NCBI GenBank assembly: GCA_035530195.1
Contig: DATKVG010000052.1
Coordinates: 1 to 5,621, forward strand
Direction: 5' to 3'
From: JAPLKX01 sp035530195
GTDB taxonomy: Bacteria > Hydrogenedentota > Hydrogenedentia > Hydrogenedentales > SLHB01
DNA: 5,621 nucleotides
Position numbers and translations under genes: made by a program. How positions within the stretch are numbered: position 1 is the stretch's first letter; each line of letters begins with the position of its first letter. Under the pieces are notes generated by a model that was not told the origin of the DNA, did not search any database, and worked only from the letters and a program-made list of their open reading frames with translations. Below, piece by piece: positions 5,512-5,621 of this stretch.

Positions 5512-5599
5512 TACCCCAACACCCACCCCAAATCCGCACCCTAACCCCCAAAACCCGCCACACAACCCCATCCCCCCCGTTCAGCTCCCGCCCAGCCCC
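5512..5599 (-). other. G-run-rich tract upstream of the prepilin-like promoter, possible G-quadruplexes
   Basis: The plus strand here is almost free of G and carries repeated C runs at 5514-5517, 5522-5524, 5526-5529, 5545-5549, 5554-5556, 5566-5569, 5572-5578, 5587-5589, 5591-5593 and 5596-5599. The minus strand is thus a series of G3-G7 runs separated by short, mainly T/A loops, the pattern that can fold into G-quadruplexes, although some loops reach 8-9 nt. It starts about 24 bp upstream of the -35 box. I see no believable gene in 5489-5621. The tract may be regulatory, a replication pause site, or low-complexity drift. Confidence 0.55.
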
Positions 5600-5621
5600 T
5601 AACATCAGTTCTTCTTACAGC

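Noticed and set aside
5396..5605. Minus-strand open frame of 69 codons upstream of the prepilin-like gene
   Set aside because: It is made from the G-rich tract, promoter and leader, has no ribosome site, and its Gly/Arg/Trp-rich peptide shows no motif.

Overview
This 5.6 kb window looks like part of a GC-rich bacterial chromosome from the Planctomycetota / Lentisphaerota / Hydrogenedentota side of the tree. The best clue is the minus-strand gene at 4476-5369. It encodes a type II/IV prepilin-like DUF1559 protein with a GFTLIELLVVIAIIGILAA leader and a C-terminal DG-H motif, a family greatly expanded in those phyla. The HIPGGSNVLYMDGHV variant resembles what I recall from Hydrogenedentota metagenome genomes, but I cannot confirm a phylum from one window.

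Layout. Positions 1-197 hold two complete copies and one partial copy of an 81-bp direct tandem repeat that I read as non-coding. A short leader with a strong AGGAGG site follows. Four plus-strand genes are then packed head to tail: (1) 284-1366, a secreted protein with a carbohydrate-binding-like domain and a LamG-like domain; (2) 1353-2240, an exported periplasmic-binding-protein-like protein of the ABC_sub_bind (PF04392) type; (3) 2284-3261, a PAPS-dependent sulfotransferase; (4) 3258-4397, a CelD/BioF2-like GNAT acyltransferase. Genes 1/2 overlap by 14 bp and 3/4 by 4 bp (ATGA). Genes 2 and 3 are 43 bp apart, so one transcript is likely. The convergent prepilin-like gene ends at 4476, and a strong hairpin at 4427-4452 separates the two units. 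Upstream of the prepilin-like gene lie a consensus ribosome site, three 8-bp-spaced GATAA boxes, a good sigma-70-like promoter and a very G-rich (minus strand) tract reaching almost to the window end.

How the genes may work together (inference). A sulfotransferase translationally coupled to a CelD-like acyltransferase suggests decoration of a surface polysaccharide or another extracellular glycoconjugate. The two exported proteins ahead of them could bind or sense a glycan or small ligand. No glycosyltransferase, ABC permease/ATPase or polysaccharide exporter is present here, so the pathway is not defined by this window.

The most distinctive material is the repeat DNA. Besides the 81-bp array, a heptamer repeat (AAATGAC x3) supplies the final codons and stop of gene 2, and a perfect 8-bp hairpin supplies the last codons of gene 3 just ahead of the gene 4 start. 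I found no CRISPR array, RNA gene, transposase or clearly new multi-gene system.
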